Notes under the pieces: model-generated | Databases searched by the model: none | Told to the model about the DNA's origin: nothing | Seen by the model: the letters and a program-made list of their open reading frames with translations, nothing else | Made by a program: the position numbers and the translations under genes | Part shown: positions 40,735 to 50,432 of the stretch, piece after piece | Layout of the letters: every line of letters begins with the position of its first letter | Numbering within the stretch: position 1 is the stretch's first letter | Source of the DNA: Deltaproteobacteria bacterium | GTDB taxonomy: Bacteria > Desulfobacterota > Desulfobaccia > Desulfobaccales > 0-14-0-80-60-11 | Length of the DNA: 55,604 nucleotides | Direction of reading: 5' to 3' | Assembly: GCA_016875015.1 (NCBI GenBank) | Contig: VGSJ01000012.1 | Location: 1-55,604 of the forward strand

Positions 40735-42392
40735 CTCCTGCGTCGCGCTGCAAAACCTGGTGGGGGCTGGGACTGATTCTGGTCTTAGTTATTCTGGGGG
40801 GATTATACTTTTCCGGCTTAGTGCCCCCGCCGTTCGGCCAGCAACAGCCGAAGCCCCTGTGCTATGTCTCGCCCAAGAACCCCAATTTCATCAAAGAGGC
40901 CCCAGGCAAGGACCCCGAAGGCCATGAACTGGTGCCGGTCTATGCCACCCCGGCCTCAGGCCCGCCCCCCGCAACGGGCCCCGCGGTGGCCCCCACCGCC
41001 AAGCAGGAAGGCAAAACTAAGTATTGGCGCTGCCCCATGCATCCGGAAATCGTCCGGGAAGCATCTGGCAAATGCCCGAAATGCGGCATGGACCTGGTGC
41101 CGGTCCGCGAGGAAGAGGCCCCGGCCCCGGCTGCCAAAAAAGAGCGCAAGATCAAGTACTGGGTCTCCCCCATGGACCCCGGCTACGTCCGGGACAAGCC
41201 CGGCAAGGCCCCCTGCGGCATGGACATGGTGCCGGTTTATGAGGACACGGCGGAAGGGGCGGGAACCTCGGGCGCCATTGCGGTTTCGCCCGCCACCCTC
41301 CAATCCATGGGGGTGCGGACCGCCAAGGTGGAAGTCCGCCCCCTATCCCGGGATACCTGGACGGTAGGCGTAGTGAGCCTTAACGAACGCAGCCTGGCGG
41401 TAATCAACACCAAGGTGAACGGCTGGGTGGAGCGCCTCTACGTCAATGCCACCGGCGACCCGGTGCGCCAGGGCCAGGCGCTCCTGAGCATTTACAGCCC
41501 GGAGTTGGTCTCCAGCCAGGATGAATACCTGCTGGCCTTAAAAAATCTCCAGTCCATGGAGAAAAGCCCGGTTAAAGACCTGGTGGAAGGAACCCGCCGC
41601 CTGGCCGCCGCTTCCCGCCGCCGCCTGCAGCTTTTTGATGTCACCCCGGCGCAAATCGCCGACCTGGAGCAAACCGGGAAAGTGAAAAAAAATCTTACCC
41701 TGGTCTCACCGGTGAACGGCATCGTTATGAAGCGCATGGTGGCCCAGGGCGCTTACGTCCAGGCGGGCATGCCCCTGTTGGAGGTGGCTGATCTCTCCAC
41801 CATCTGGGTGGACGCCGATATTTACCAGTACGAACTTCCCTGGATCAAGGTGGGGCAGCCCGTGACCATGACCCTGGACTATATGCCCGGTGAGACCTTC
41901 CAGGGTAAGATTGATTATATCTACCCCTACCTCAAGGAAGCCACCCGCACCGCCAAAGTGCGCCTGCGCTTCCCTAACCCGAACCTCAAACTCAAGCCGG
42001 AGATGTTCGCTTCGATCAAGATCAAATCTCCGGCCACCAAACCGGCGGTGGTGGTCCCCATGGAAGTCGTGCTGGACACCGGCCTCAAACAGCATGTGTT
42101 CATCGCCCTGGGACAGGGGCGCTTCGAACCCCGGGAAGTGAAGCTGGGGGTCTTTAGCGACGACAATAATTATCGGGAAGTCCTCTCCGGCCTCACCGGG
42201 GGCGAGGAAGTGGTCACTTCGGCGCAATTCATGCTGGACTCCGAGTCCCGCTTCCGGGAAGCCATCAAGCTGATGATGCCGGACATGGAAATGGGAGATA
42301 AAAAACCGGGCGAAAAGCCGGCTAGGCCGGAGATGAAGACGGAAGGGACGCCGGCTCCCGCGCCGACCCCGCCGCCCGGGCATAAACATTAA
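40731..42392 (+). CDS. CusB-like RND periplasmic adaptor with three metal-binding-type modules
   Basis: The 553-aa protein starts at ATG 40731, overlapping the TolC-like gene stop. One membrane helix (about 11-29) anchors it. Three tandem modules of about 45 residues follow. The first, near 44, is CYVSPKNPNF...GHELVPVY; the second, near 98, is YWRCPMHPEIV...CPKCGMDLVPV; the third, near 143, is YWVSPMDPGYV...PCGMDMVPVY. Only the second has the full Cys/His set of the heavy-metal-binding domain. The adaptor core follows (barrel-sandwich near 225-380, SPVNGIVMKR). The tail is Met-rich and ends in GHKH. Confidence 0.9.
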   Translation: MTPASRCKTWWGLGLILVLVILGGLYFSGLVPPPFGQQQPKPLCYVSPKNPNFIKEAPGKDPEGHELVPVYATPASGPPPATGPAVAPTAKQEGKTKYWRCPMHPEIVREASGKCPKCGMDLVPVREEEAPAPAAKKERKIKYWVSPMDPGYVRDKPGKAPCGMDMVPVYEDTAEGAGTSGAIAVSPATLQSMGVRTAKVEVRPLSRDTWTVGVVSLNERSLAVINTKVNGWVERLYVNATGDPVRQGQALLSIYSPELVSSQDEYLLALKNLQSMEKSPVKDLVEGTRRLAAASRRRLQLFDVTPAQIADLEQTGKVKKNLTLVSPVNGIVMKRMVAQGAYVQAGMPLLEVADLSTIWVDADIYQYELPWIKVGQPVTMTLDYMPGETFQGKIDYIYPYLKEATRTAKVRLRFPNPNLKLKPEMFASIKIKSPATKPAVVVPMEVVLDTGLKQHVFIALGQGRFEPREVKLGVFSDDNNYREVLSGLTGGEEVVTSAQFMLDSESRFREAIKLMMPDMEMGDKKPGEKPARPEMKTEGTPAPAPTPPPGHKH

Positions 42393-42412
42393 AGGCAGCC
42401 TGACCCCATGAT

Positions 42413-42445
42413 TTCTCGTTCCCAAGCTCAGCTTGGGAACGAGAA
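42413..42445. repeat. 33-bp palindrome between adaptor and pump genes
   Basis: TTCTCGTTCCCAAGCT and AGCTTGGGAACGAGAA are perfect inverted arms around a single C. The element sits in the 70-bp space between two operon genes. Palindromes of this GTTCCCAAGCT type are scattered in many unrelated bacterial genomes. As RNA it could form a stable hairpin and tune the level of the downstream pump. Confidence 0.8.
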
Positions 42446-42462
42446 TAGCCCCCTGACAACCT

Positions 42463-45400
42463 ATGATCGCCAGATTTATTGAAACCTGTATTCGCAACCG
42501 CGTCCTGGTCCTGATCATTTGGCTCTTGATCACTGCCTGGGGCATTTACGCCGCTTACAAACTGCCGGTTGACGCCATTCCTGACCTGTCCGACACCCAG
42601 GTGATCATCTCCACCGATTACCCCGGCCAGGCCCCCCAGGTGGTGGAGGACCAGGTGACCTATCCCCTGACCACCGCCATGCTGGCCGTGCCCAAGGCCA
42701 AGGCGGTGCGGGGTTATTCCCTGTTCGGCCTGTCCCTGGTCTATATCATCTTCGAGGACGGCACCGACATCTATTGGGCCCGGACCCGGGTGCTGGAATA
42801 TCTGAATTTTATCCGGGGCAAACTGCCCTCGGGGGTGAACCCGGCCCTGGGTCCAGACGCCACCGGGGTGGGCTGGGTCTATGAATACGTGGTGGAAGAC
42901 CCCACCGGCAAGCATGACCTGGCCCAGCTGCGCAGCATCCAGGACTGGTACCTGCGCTACCAGCTCCAGACCGTGCCCGGGGTGGCGGAAGTGGCCAGCA
43001 TCGGCGGGTTTGTCAAGCAGTACCAGGTGGTGGTGGACCCCAACAAGCTGGCCGCTTATGGTCTGCCCCTCGCCAAAGTAAAGCAAGCCATCCAGACGTC
43101 CAACCAGGATGTGGGGGGCGGGCTCTTTGAGCAGGCCGGGACCGAATTTATGGTCCGGGGGCTTGGTTACATCAAGAACCTGGCGGACGTCCAGAACATC
43201 GTCGTGGGCGCCGACGGCCAGGGAACACCTGTGCTTATCAAGGACGTCGCCTTAGTCCGTCTGGGCCCGGAGATGCGCCGGGGCCTGGCGGAGGCCAACG
43301 GTCAGGGAGAAGTGGTGGGCGGCATCGTGGTGATGCGCTTTGGGCAAAATGCCCGAGACGTCATCCAGGGGGTCAAGGACAAGCTGGAAGACCTGAAAAT
43401 GGGACTCCCGCCCGGCGTCCGCATCGTCACCGCCTATGACCGCGCCGGCCTCATCGACCGGGCCATTGACACCCTGAAAGAGGCCATCTATCAAGAAATC
43501 GCCATTGTGGCCCTCATCACGGTTCTCTTTCTCCTGCACCTGCGCAGCGCCTTTGTGGCCATCATCAGCCTGCCCCTGGGGGTCTTGATCTCCTTTATCC
43601 TTCAGTACCAGTTCAATATCACGGCCAACATCTTGAGCCTGGCGGGCATTGCCATTGCCATCGGCGACATGGTGGACGCCTCGATGGTGATGGTGGAGAA
43701 CGCCCATAAGAAGATCGAACATGCCCCGCCGGGCGCGCCCCGGGAACCGCTGATCCTGGAGGCCGCCAAAGAAGTGGCCCCATCCCTCTTTTTTTCCTTG
43801 CTGGTGTTGACGGTCTCCTTTTTGCCCATTTTTGCGCTTCAAGGAGAAAGTGGCCGCCTTTTCAAGCCCTTGGCTTTTACCAAGTCTTTCGCCATGGGGG
43901 GGGCGTCAATCCTGGCGATTACGCTCATCCCCATCCTCATGATCTACTTCATCCGGGGAAGAATTCCCAAGGAGGAGCGTAACCCGCTGGCCCGCCTGAC
44001 CATGGCGTTGTATCGACCCGGCCTCAATCTCGCGGTGCGCTTCCCTAAAACCGCCATTTTCCTGGCCCTGGTGATCCTGGCCGTCAGCATTTACCCCTTC
44101 ACCCGGCTGGGCTCCGAGTTCATGCCCCCGTTGGATGAAGGCGACCTGCTCTATATGCCCACCACCATGCCGGGCATCTCCATCACCGAAGCGAAAAACC
44201 TCCTGCAACAGACGGACCGCATTATCCGCACCTTCCCGGAGGTGGACTACGTCTTCGGCAAGGTGGGCCGGGCCGAAACCGCCACCGACCCGGCGCCGCT
44301 CTCCATGATTGAGACCACCATCCGCCTCAAAGACCGGAAATATTGGCGACCGGGCCTGACCACCGAAGGCCTCATTAAGGAATTGGACGCCGCCGTGAAA
44401 TTCCCCGGTTTGGCCAATTCCTGGGGCTTTCCCATCAAGATTCGTATCGACATGCTCTCCACCGGCATTAAAACCCCGGTGGGAATCAAATTATTGGGCG
44501 ATGATTTGAACGTCCTGAGCCGCCTGGGGGGAGAAATCGAGGCCATTTTAAAGCAGGTGCCGGGAACCGCCAGCGTCTTTGCCGAACGCACGGTGGGCGG
44601 GTACTATCTGGACTTCGACATCAACCGTAAGGAAGCGGCCCGGTACGGCCTCACCGTGGGCGACGTCCAGGAAGTCATCACCATGGCCATGGGGGGCGAA
44701 AATATTACCCAAACGGTGGAAGGCCTGGAACGTTACCCGGTGAATCTGCGGTATTTTCAGGATTATCGCAGCAGCCTGCCGGCCCTGAAGCGCATCCTGA
44801 TACCTACTCCCAAGGGACCCCCTATCCCCATGGAGCAGGTGGCCGACATCAAGGTCCACCAGGGGCCGGACATGATCAAGAGCGAAGGCGCCCGGCGCAC
44901 CGCCTCCATCTTTGTGGATATTCGGGATATCGACCTGGGAACCTATGTCCAGAAGGCCAAGGAAGCCATCCAGACTCATTTGAAAATGCCTCCGGGCTAC
45001 AACCTCTTGTGGAGCGGCCAGTTTGAGTACCTGGAAGAGGCCCGCCAGCGGCTGGCGGTTATTTTGCCGATCACCCTGGGACTTATCTTCATGCTCATGT
45101 ATCTGGCCACCGGTTCGATCTTCAAGGTCGTCATCATCATGCTGTCACTGCCCTTCTCCATAGTGGGCAGCGTTTGGCTCCTCTACGTCTTGGGTTACAA
45201 TTGGAGCCTCGGGGTAGTTGTGGGGGTCATCGCCATGCTTGGTCTGGACGCCGAAACCGGGGTAATCATGCTTCTCTACCAGGACATTGCCTATAATCAG
45301 CGCAAGCAAGAGGGCCGCCTCAAAACCCGGGAAGATTTGGTGGACGCGGTGAGGGAGGGGGCGTTGATGCGCCTCCGGCCCAAGCTCATGACGGTGCTGG

Positions 45401-45591
45401 CCAACTTTTTGGGGCTGCTGCCGGTGATGTGGGCCACCGGCGCCGGCTCCGAAGTGGCCAAGCGCATCGCCGCGCCCATGGTGGGAGGAGTTGTGACCTC
45501 TTTTCTCTTGGAACTTTTCGTTTATCCGGCCATTTATCTCTTGTGGAAATGGCACTCCGAGGTGAAGCGGCAAAACTTTCCTCAACCGTGA
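42463..45591 (+). CDS. CusA/CzcA-type heavy-metal efflux RND pump
   Basis: The 1042-aa inner-membrane proton antiporter has a first helix (about 13-31), the HME-type start FIETCIRNRVLVLIIW and VDAIPDLSDTQVII. A first periplasmic loop and a central helix bundle follow with IAIAIGDMVDASMVMVENAH (near 390-409), where Asp/Glu carry protons. The second half starts near 515 with a second loop (ending near 850) and a last bundle (AMLGLDAETGVIMLLY). With the TolC- and CusB-like genes it forms a complete tripartite exporter. Cu/Ag or divalent metal specificity is not decided here. Confidence 0.93.
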   Translation: MIARFIETCIRNRVLVLIIWLLITAWGIYAAYKLPVDAIPDLSDTQVIISTDYPGQAPQVVEDQVTYPLTTAMLAVPKAKAVRGYSLFGLSLVYIIFEDGTDIYWARTRVLEYLNFIRGKLPSGVNPALGPDATGVGWVYEYVVEDPTGKHDLAQLRSIQDWYLRYQLQTVPGVAEVASIGGFVKQYQVVVDPNKLAAYGLPLAKVKQAIQTSNQDVGGGLFEQAGTEFMVRGLGYIKNLADVQNIVVGADGQGTPVLIKDVALVRLGPEMRRGLAEANGQGEVVGGIVVMRFGQNARDVIQGVKDKLEDLKMGLPPGVRIVTAYDRAGLIDRAIDTLKEAIYQEIAIVALITVLFLLHLRSAFVAIISLPLGVLISFILQYQFNITANILSLAGIAIAIGDMVDASMVMVENAHKKIEHAPPGAPREPLILEAAKEVAPSLFFSLLVLTVSFLPIFALQGESGRLFKPLAFTKSFAMGGASILAITLIPILMIYFIRGRIPKEERNPLARLTMALYRPGLNLAVRFPKTAIFLALVILAVSIYPFTRLGSEFMPPLDEGDLLYMPTTMPGISITEAKNLLQQTDRIIRTFPEVDYVFGKVGRAETATDPAPLSMIETTIRLKDRKYWRPGLTTEGLIKELDAAVKFPGLANSWGFPIKIRIDMLSTGIKTPVGIKLLGDDLNVLSRLGGEIEAILKQVPGTASVFAERTVGGYYLDFDINRKEAARYGLTVGDVQEVITMAMGGENITQTVEGLERYPVNLRYFQDYRSSLPALKRILIPTPKGPPIPMEQVADIKVHQGPDMIKSEGARRTASIFVDIRDIDLGTYVQKAKEAIQTHLKMPPGYNLLWSGQFEYLEEARQRLAVILPITLGLIFMLMYLATGSIFKVVIIMLSLPFSIVGSVWLLYVLGYNWSLGVVVGVIAMLGLDAETGVIMLLYQDIAYNQRKQEGRLKTREDLVDAVREGALMRLRPKLMTVLANFLGLLPVMWATGAGSEVAKRIAAPMVGGVVTSFLLELFVYPAIYLLWKWHSEVKRQNFPQP

Positions 45592-45846
45592 TGAACCAGC
45601 AACGCCCTTGTGGTTCAAGCAATTAAGCTTTCGTGCGCACTGCGCACCATTTCACCCGTGGCAGGCACGGAGGCCCGCCCCACCGGTCTTCTCATGATTT
45701 ATACCAATCTGCGCTCAAAAAGGTAATTTCCCTTCGTAGGGTGCGTCTCACGCACCAAGAATGGCGCGTGAGACGCGCTACGGATTTTAGCGCCTTGGAA
45801 AACCACTCTCCGGACCTGAAAATACTTTTCTGAGAGCAACCTGGTA
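45592..45846. repeat. Palindrome mosaic between pump and phosphomannomutase genes
   Basis: GTGCGCACTGCGCACC (45633-45648), GGCAGGCACGGAGGCCCGCCCC near 45660-45681, TCTTCTCATGATTTATACCA, then GCGCTCAAAAAGGTAATTTC with GGGTGCGTCTCACGCACC (45739-45756) and GGCGCGTGAGACGCGC follow one another. The part 45699-45756 matches pieces at 14995-15020 and 19391-19425. It lies between convergent genes. Confidence 0.7.
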
Positions 45847-47196
45847 TCAAGTCATTAGGCCCAGGAGTTCGGCGGTCTTGGTCCTAAGCAGCGCCGGGTC
45901 TTGCCGGGTTTCCACATTGAGGCGGAGGACGGGTTCGGTGTTGGACGGGCGCAGGTTGAAACGCCAGGCGGAGAATTCCAGGCTGAGGCCGTCGGTGCGG
46001 TCGGCCGCGATGGCTTCGGCCTGATAGCGCGCTTCGACGCGTTTCACGGCCGCATCGGGGTCGAGCAATTTGCGGTTGATTTCGCCGCTGCACGGGTAGC
46101 GCCCCATTCTCTCCCGGACCAGGGCGGAAAGGGGCTGGCCGGTGCGGCACATGCTCTGAAGGACCAGCAGCCAGGGGATCATGCCGCTGTCACAATAGGC
46201 GAAATCCCGGAAGTAGTGGTGCCCCGACATCTCCCCGCCGTAGAGGGCGTTTTCGGCCCGCATCCGCTCCTTGATGAAAGCGTGACCGGTCTTGCTCATC
46301 ACCGGGCGGCCGCCGGCCTCCCGCACCATTTCCATGGTATTCCAGGTCAACCGGGGGTCGTGGATGATCGCCGCGCCCGGCTGATGCGTCAGCAGCGCCT
46401 GTGCGATAAACCCCACCAGGTAATACCCCTCGATAAAAGCTCCCTGTTCATCGAAGAAAAAGCAGCGGTCAAAGTCGCCGTCCCAGGCCAGGCCCGCCGC
46501 GGCCTCATGGTCTTTGACCGCCTGGGCGGTGATTCGGCGATTTTCCGGCAGCAGAGGGTTGGGCACCCCGTGGGGAAAGGTCGGGTCCGGGGCGTGGCAG
46601 ATCTTGATGAACCGGAAGGGCAGGTGCGGCTCCAGGGCGTCGAGCACCGGCCCGGCGCAGCCGTTGCCGGCGTTCACCACCACCTTGAGAGGTTTCATAA
46701 CCTGGGGGTCGATGTAGCTCAACAGGTGGCTGATATAGGCATCCAGGCAATCGATGTCTTTCCGGCCCCCCCTAAGTTTGGGGGAGGGCGGCCAGGCCCG
46801 GGCCGCGGCCAGCCGTTCGATCTCGTGAAGGCCGGAGTCGCCGCTCAGGGGCCGAGACTCTTCCCGCACGAACTTCATGCCGTTGTATTCCGGGGGGTTG
46901 TGGCTGGCGGTGACCATGATGCCGCCGTCCAGCCCGAGGTGGGAAGTGGAGAAATAGACCTGCTCCGTGCCGCACAGCCCCAGATCCCAGACCTCCACCC
47001 CGGCGTCGTTAAGGCCTGCGGCCAGGGCCTCAGCCAGGGGGAGGCTGGAGAAGCGCACATCCCGCCCCACCGCCACCCGGGCCGGAGACAGGAACGCGGC
47101 ATAAGCCCGGCCGATCCGGTAAGCCAGGTCCTCGTTGAGTTCCCCGGGAACCCGGCCCCGGACGTCATAGGCTTTAAAACAGCTGAGCTTTCCCAT
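45847..47196 (-). CDS. Phosphomannomutase/phosphoglucomutase
   Basis: The 449-aa alpha-D-phosphohexomutase interconverts hexose 6- and 1-phosphates to feed nucleotide-sugar synthesis. [14 protein letters not shown] opens domain 1. [14 protein letters not shown] (near 98) holds the phosphoserine. [12 protein letters not shown] (near 234) is the Mg loop, GEMSGHHYF (near 320) binds sugar, and [11 protein letters not shown] near the end binds phosphate. The start at 47196 ([11 protein letters not shown]) fits the family; a longer frame to 47316 includes repeat DNA. It is close in layout to AlgC/ManB. Confidence 0.92.
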   Translation of the reverse strand: MGKLSCFKAYDVRGRVPGELNEDLAYRIGRAYAAFLSPARVAVGRDVRFSSLPLAEALAAGLNDAGVEVWDLGLCGTEQVYFSTSHLGLDGGIMVTASHNPPEYNGMKFVREESRPLSGDSGLHEIERLAAARAWPPSPKLRGGRKDIDCLDAYISHLLSYIDPQVMKPLKVVVNAGNGCAGPVLDALEPHLPFRFIKICHAPDPTFPHGVPNPLLPENRRITAQAVKDHEAAAGLAWDGDFDRCFFFDEQGAFIEGYYLVGFIAQALLTHQPGAAIIHDPRLTWNTMEMVREAGGRPVMSKTGHAFIKERMRAENALYGGEMSGHHYFRDFAYCDSGMIPWLLVLQSMCRTGQPLSALVRERMGRYPCSGEINRKLLDPDAAVKRVEARYQAEAIAADRTDGLSLEFSAWRFNLRPSNTEPVLRLNVETRQDPALLRTKTAELLGLMT

Positions 47197-47223
47197 GGCT
47201 AAATCCTGTGGTGTGCAGACGTT

Positions 47224-47250
47224 AATGGCGGGCAGTGCCCGCCCTACATT
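47224..47250. repeat. ATGGCGGGCAGTGCCCGCC palindrome
   Basis: The unit at 47226-47244 matches those at 3539-3559 and 7498-7514, also followed here by CTACATT as at 7515. Confidence 0.65.
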
Positions 47251-47384
47251 TAACTGCGGTGCGAAGCTCCTGGTCGGTGGCGGCTCGCACCATTTTCGGA
47301 TATTTGGTATTATCATGTTCAGGGTTTAAAGGCCAGGGTGAAGCATCTCTTGCGGGTGAATACCGAGCCGTCATCCATGGGGCT

Positions 47385-47520
47385 CTGGCCCACCCGTAAA
47401 TCACGAAATGATTGGCGGGGCGGGCCTCCGCGCCCGCCGCCGTTGGTGGCACAGGTTTTCAACCTGTGCACCCGCACCGGTAAGATACCGGGGCCACCAA
47501 AAACTTTTCAAGACAGGATC
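47385..47520. repeat. Palindrome mosaic upstream of the DegT gene
   Basis: GGCTCTGGCCCACCCGTAAA (47381-47400), GGCGGGGCGGGCCTCCGCGCCCGCC near 47416-47440, GGTGGCACAGGTTTTCAACC (47446-47465), CACCGGTAAGATACCGGGGCC and the spacer ACCAAAAACTTTTCAAGACAGGA follow one another and end at about 47517. The last bases supply an AGGA close to the next start codon. Confidence 0.75.
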
Positions 47521-47527
47521 GAACCGA

Positions 47528-48661
47528 ATGATTCATATCTCCAGGTCGGTGGTGGGAGCGGCCGAACTCGAGGCCATGGGCCGGGTGATGCGCGAAGATG
47601 GCTACCTGGGTATGGGCCGGGAAGTGCGGGCTTTTGAAGAGGAGGTGCGGGAATACTTAGGCGGCCAGGACCGCTCGGTCATCTGCCTCAATTCCGGCAC
47701 TGCGGCCCTGCATCTGGCGGTGCAGGCGGTCACCCGCCCCGGGGATGAAGTCCTGGTCCAATCGTTGACCTTTGTGGCCTCGTTCCAGGCGATCAGCGCC
47801 GCGGGCGCGGTGCCGGTGGCCTGTGAAGTTTACCCGGATACGGTAACCCTGAACCTTGAGGATGCCGCCCAAAGAATTACGCCCCGCACCCGGGCTGTGA
47901 TGCCGGTCCATTACGCCGGCAACCCCGGGGACCTTGAGGCCATCTATGGGTTTGCCCGGCGTTATGGCTTGCGGGTGATTGAAGACGCGGCCCACGCCTT
48001 CGGATGCACCTATCAGGGGCGGAAGATCGGCTCTTTTGGCGACCTGGCCTGCTTCAGCTTTGACGGGCTTAAAAATATCACCAGCGGGGAGGGGGGGGGC
48101 GTGGTCGCTTCGGACCCGAGGGTTATTCAATCAGTTCAGGATGCCCGCCTGTTGGGGGTGCAACGGGACACCGAAAAACGTTATCAGGGGGCGCGAAGTT
48201 GGGAGTTCGACGTCCAACAGCAAGGCTATCGGTACCATATGAGCAATCTGTTGGCGGCCCTAGGAAGGGTGCAACTGCGGCGCTTTGAAGGGGAATTCAA
48301 ACCGCGGCGCATCGAATTGGCGCAAAAATACCGCGTCGCCTTTACCGGCGCGGGAGATTTGCAGCTTTTGCAGGGCGATCCCGGCCCGATTGTCCCCCAT
48401 ATATTTCCCATCCGGGTGCTGAACGGCAAGCGGGATGGGCTGCGGCAATTTTTGCTGGACCGGAAGATTGAATGCGGCATTCACTATAAGCCGAATCATC
48501 TCCTCTCTTTTTACGGGGGGGGCCAGGAGGCGCTGCCGGTTACCGAAAGGGTCTATGAAGAGTTGTTAACTCTGCCCTTGCATGCCGGGTTGAGGGATGA
48601 CGAGATTGATTATGCCATTGCTTCAGTCATTGAATTTTTGTCTCAGGCCGCAGACTGCTAA
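47528..48661 (+). CDS. DegT/DnrJ/EryC1 family PLP-dependent aminotransferase
   Basis: The 377-aa protein starts at the ATG at 47528. An upstream extension is repeat-derived. It shows [16 protein letters not shown] (near 55), [34 protein letters not shown] (PLP-binding Asp) and [18 protein letters not shown], with the Schiff-base Lys. Members aminate keto-sugars bound to nucleotides or act in cell-surface glycan and antibiotic sugar routes. With rmlA directly downstream it probably makes a dTDP-amino sugar. The 17-bp gap to rmlA shows they form an operon. Confidence 0.88.
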   Translation: MIHISRSVVGAAELEAMGRVMREDGYLGMGREVRAFEEEVREYLGGQDRSVICLNSGTAALHLAVQAVTRPGDEVLVQSLTFVASFQAISAAGAVPVACEVYPDTVTLNLEDAAQRITPRTRAVMPVHYAGNPGDLEAIYGFARRYGLRVIEDAAHAFGCTYQGRKIGSFGDLACFSFDGLKNITSGEGGGVVASDPRVIQSVQDARLLGVQRDTEKRYQGARSWEFDVQQQGYRYHMSNLLAALGRVQLRRFEGEFKPRRIELAQKYRVAFTGAGDLQLLQGDPGPIVPHIFPIRVLNGKRDGLRQFLLDRKIECGIHYKPNHLLSFYGGGQEALPVTERVYEELLTLPLHAGLRDDEIDYAIASVIEFLSQAADC

Positions 48662-48678
48662 AGCTACGCCTGGGGAGG

Positions 48679-49620
48679 ATGGACCATAAGATGACCACGA
48701 CCGACAGCCGTCAAGACGCGGCCAAGCCAGAGGGGGATCTTTGCGCCCCGGGGTGGAAAGGCATCATTTTAGCCGGGGGCGCCGGAACCCGGCTCTATCC
48801 CGTTACCAAGGTGGTCAGCAAACAACTCCTGCCCGTCTATGACAAGCCCATGATCTACTACCCCCTGTCAATCCTCATGCTGGCCGGCATCCGGGAAATT
48901 CTCCTCATCTCCACCCCGGAGGACCTGCCCAGATATGAGGGCCTGCTGGGGGACGGGGCTCAATTGGGGGTGCGCTTCACCTATGCGGAACAACCCCGCC
49001 CCGAGGGCCTGGCCCAGGCCTTCATCATCGGCAAGGAATTCATCGGCCGGGACCGGGTCTGCCTCATCCTGGGGGACAATATTTTTTACGGCCATGGGCT
49101 CGAGGCGATCCTGGCGCGGGCCTTGCGGCTGACCAAGGGCGGTCTGGTGTTCGGCTATTGGGTCAAAGATCCGGAAAGGTATGGGGTGGTTGAATTTGAC
49201 GAATCCGGCCAGGTCCTGGATATCGTGGAGAAGCCGGTCAAACCGAGATCGTCCATCGCCGTGTCCGGCCTCTATTTTTATGACAATCGCGTGGTTGACA
49301 TCGCCTCTCGCCTCAAGCCTTCCGACCGGGGAGAATTGGAGATTACCGATGTCAATAAAGCCTACCTGAAAAGCGGGGAACTGCGGGTGGAGGTTTTGGG
49401 CCGGGGTTTCGCCTGGCTGGACACGGGAACCCATGAATCGCTCCTGGAGGCCTCCACGTTCATTGAGACCATTGAGAAACGCCAGGGCCTCAAGATAGCC
49501 TGCATCGAGGAAATTGCTTATCGCCGGGGCTTTATCGACGCCAAGCGCCTGCGCCGGCTGGCCCAACCCATGCGGAAGAATGGCTATGGCCAGTACTTGC
49601 TGAAGATCTTATCGGAATGA
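48679..49620 (+). CDS. rmlA: Glucose-1-phosphate thymidylyltransferase
   Basis: The protein is 313 aa from ATG 48679, or 309 aa from ATG 48691. The second is better spaced from GGGGAGG at 48672-48678, which touches the first [23 protein letters not shown] (near 30-49), [34 protein letters not shown] and [12 protein letters not shown] are diagnostic for RmlA. It makes dTDP-glucose. An N-terminal tail of about 25 residues precedes the domain. rmlB, C and D are not adjacent. Confidence 0.94.
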   Translation: MDHKMTTTDSRQDAAKPEGDLCAPGWKGIILAGGAGTRLYPVTKVVSKQLLPVYDKPMIYYPLSILMLAGIREILLISTPEDLPRYEGLLGDGAQLGVRFTYAEQPRPEGLAQAFIIGKEFIGRDRVCLILGDNIFYGHGLEAILARALRLTKGGLVFGYWVKDPERYGVVEFDESGQVLDIVEKPVKPRSSIAVSGLYFYDNRVVDIASRLKPSDRGELEITDVNKAYLKSGELRVEVLGRGFAWLDTGTHESLLEASTFIETIEKRQGLKIACIEEIAYRRGFIDAKRLRRLAQPMRKNGYGQYLLKILSE

Positions 49621-49695
49621 ACCGGCGGCGGGCCGATCTTGCCCGGGAAACCGGCCCGGCCCCCTGATCCCGGAGCTTCCCGTCAGCCGCCGGGG

Positions 49696-50178
49696 CTAAT
49701 ATCGGGAGCCGCCCTCCACGTTTTGGATGATGGAGGCGGCCTCTAACCTCAGGGTCCGGTACTGATTGGTGATAATGCTGAGGTTCGAGAGCTTGCCTTC
49801 CACGTCATTAAGCGCCGTGACCTCGGAGTCAATTTGCCGGCGCACGGCGCGATGCCGGTCGCCGCAGTCGATCTCCCGGGGCACCCTATCTCTCAGGACC
49901 TGTACCTGATTGAGGGCGTCATTACATAACCGGATCGCGATGCTTAATTTTTCGTCCGCCAGCGCCAGTCTCGGGTTTCTCTGGGTTCTGGCCCGGTCTT
50001 GTTTGAGCTCCGCCAGATCATCATAAAGCATCTTTTCGTTCCAGGCGATCCGCTCTTTTACCCGGGTCACCCGGGAATCAAAGTCATAACACATCCGGTC
50101 CGTGCGCCCCGCCAGCGCGGTGCTCGCCAGCAAAGAGCTGAGGCAGAGAAACACCGCCACCCACATTAACTTTTTCAT
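49696..50178 (-). CDS. Exported protein of unknown function, helical
   Basis: The 160-aa protein has a signal peptide MKKLMWVAVFLCLSSLLAST with cleavage after ALA (residue about 23). The mature part is mostly helical and charged (RVKERIAWNEKMLYDDLAEL, VRRQIDSEVTALNDVEGKL), suggesting a coiled coil. It has Cys at about 30, 85 and 105. A GAGGACGAG-type ribosome-binding site (on the minus strand) lies upstream of the ATG. The family is not recognised; it stands alone between convergent rmlA and the divergent exporter operon. Confidence 0.7.
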   Translation of the reverse strand: MKKLMWVAVFLCLSSLLASTALAGRTDRMCYDFDSRVTRVKERIAWNEKMLYDDLAELKQDRARTQRNPRLALADEKLSIAIRLCNDALNQVQVLRDRVPREIDCGDRHRAVRRQIDSEVTALNDVEGKLSNLSIITNQYRTLRLEAASIIQNVEGGSRY

Positions 50179-50432
50179 CTCGTCCTCCTGTTGGTATTGA
50201 TGGAGTTGCCCCGTTCCGATCCTCTTCTCCAGATCACCATATAGGGATGGATGCTAATGGTCAACATTTTTAGGACCATCCTTGAGCCTAAACCAAGCCG
50301 CCCCGGGCAAGATGCCGGCCCTTGACGGCGGCCACGGGACAAGTTATATGAGACTGAATATCAACTCACGCACTTGCAAAAGAGAGCTGCCTGATGGTAA
50401 TTTCGGGGATAAGCAACCGGGAGCGGCGCACG

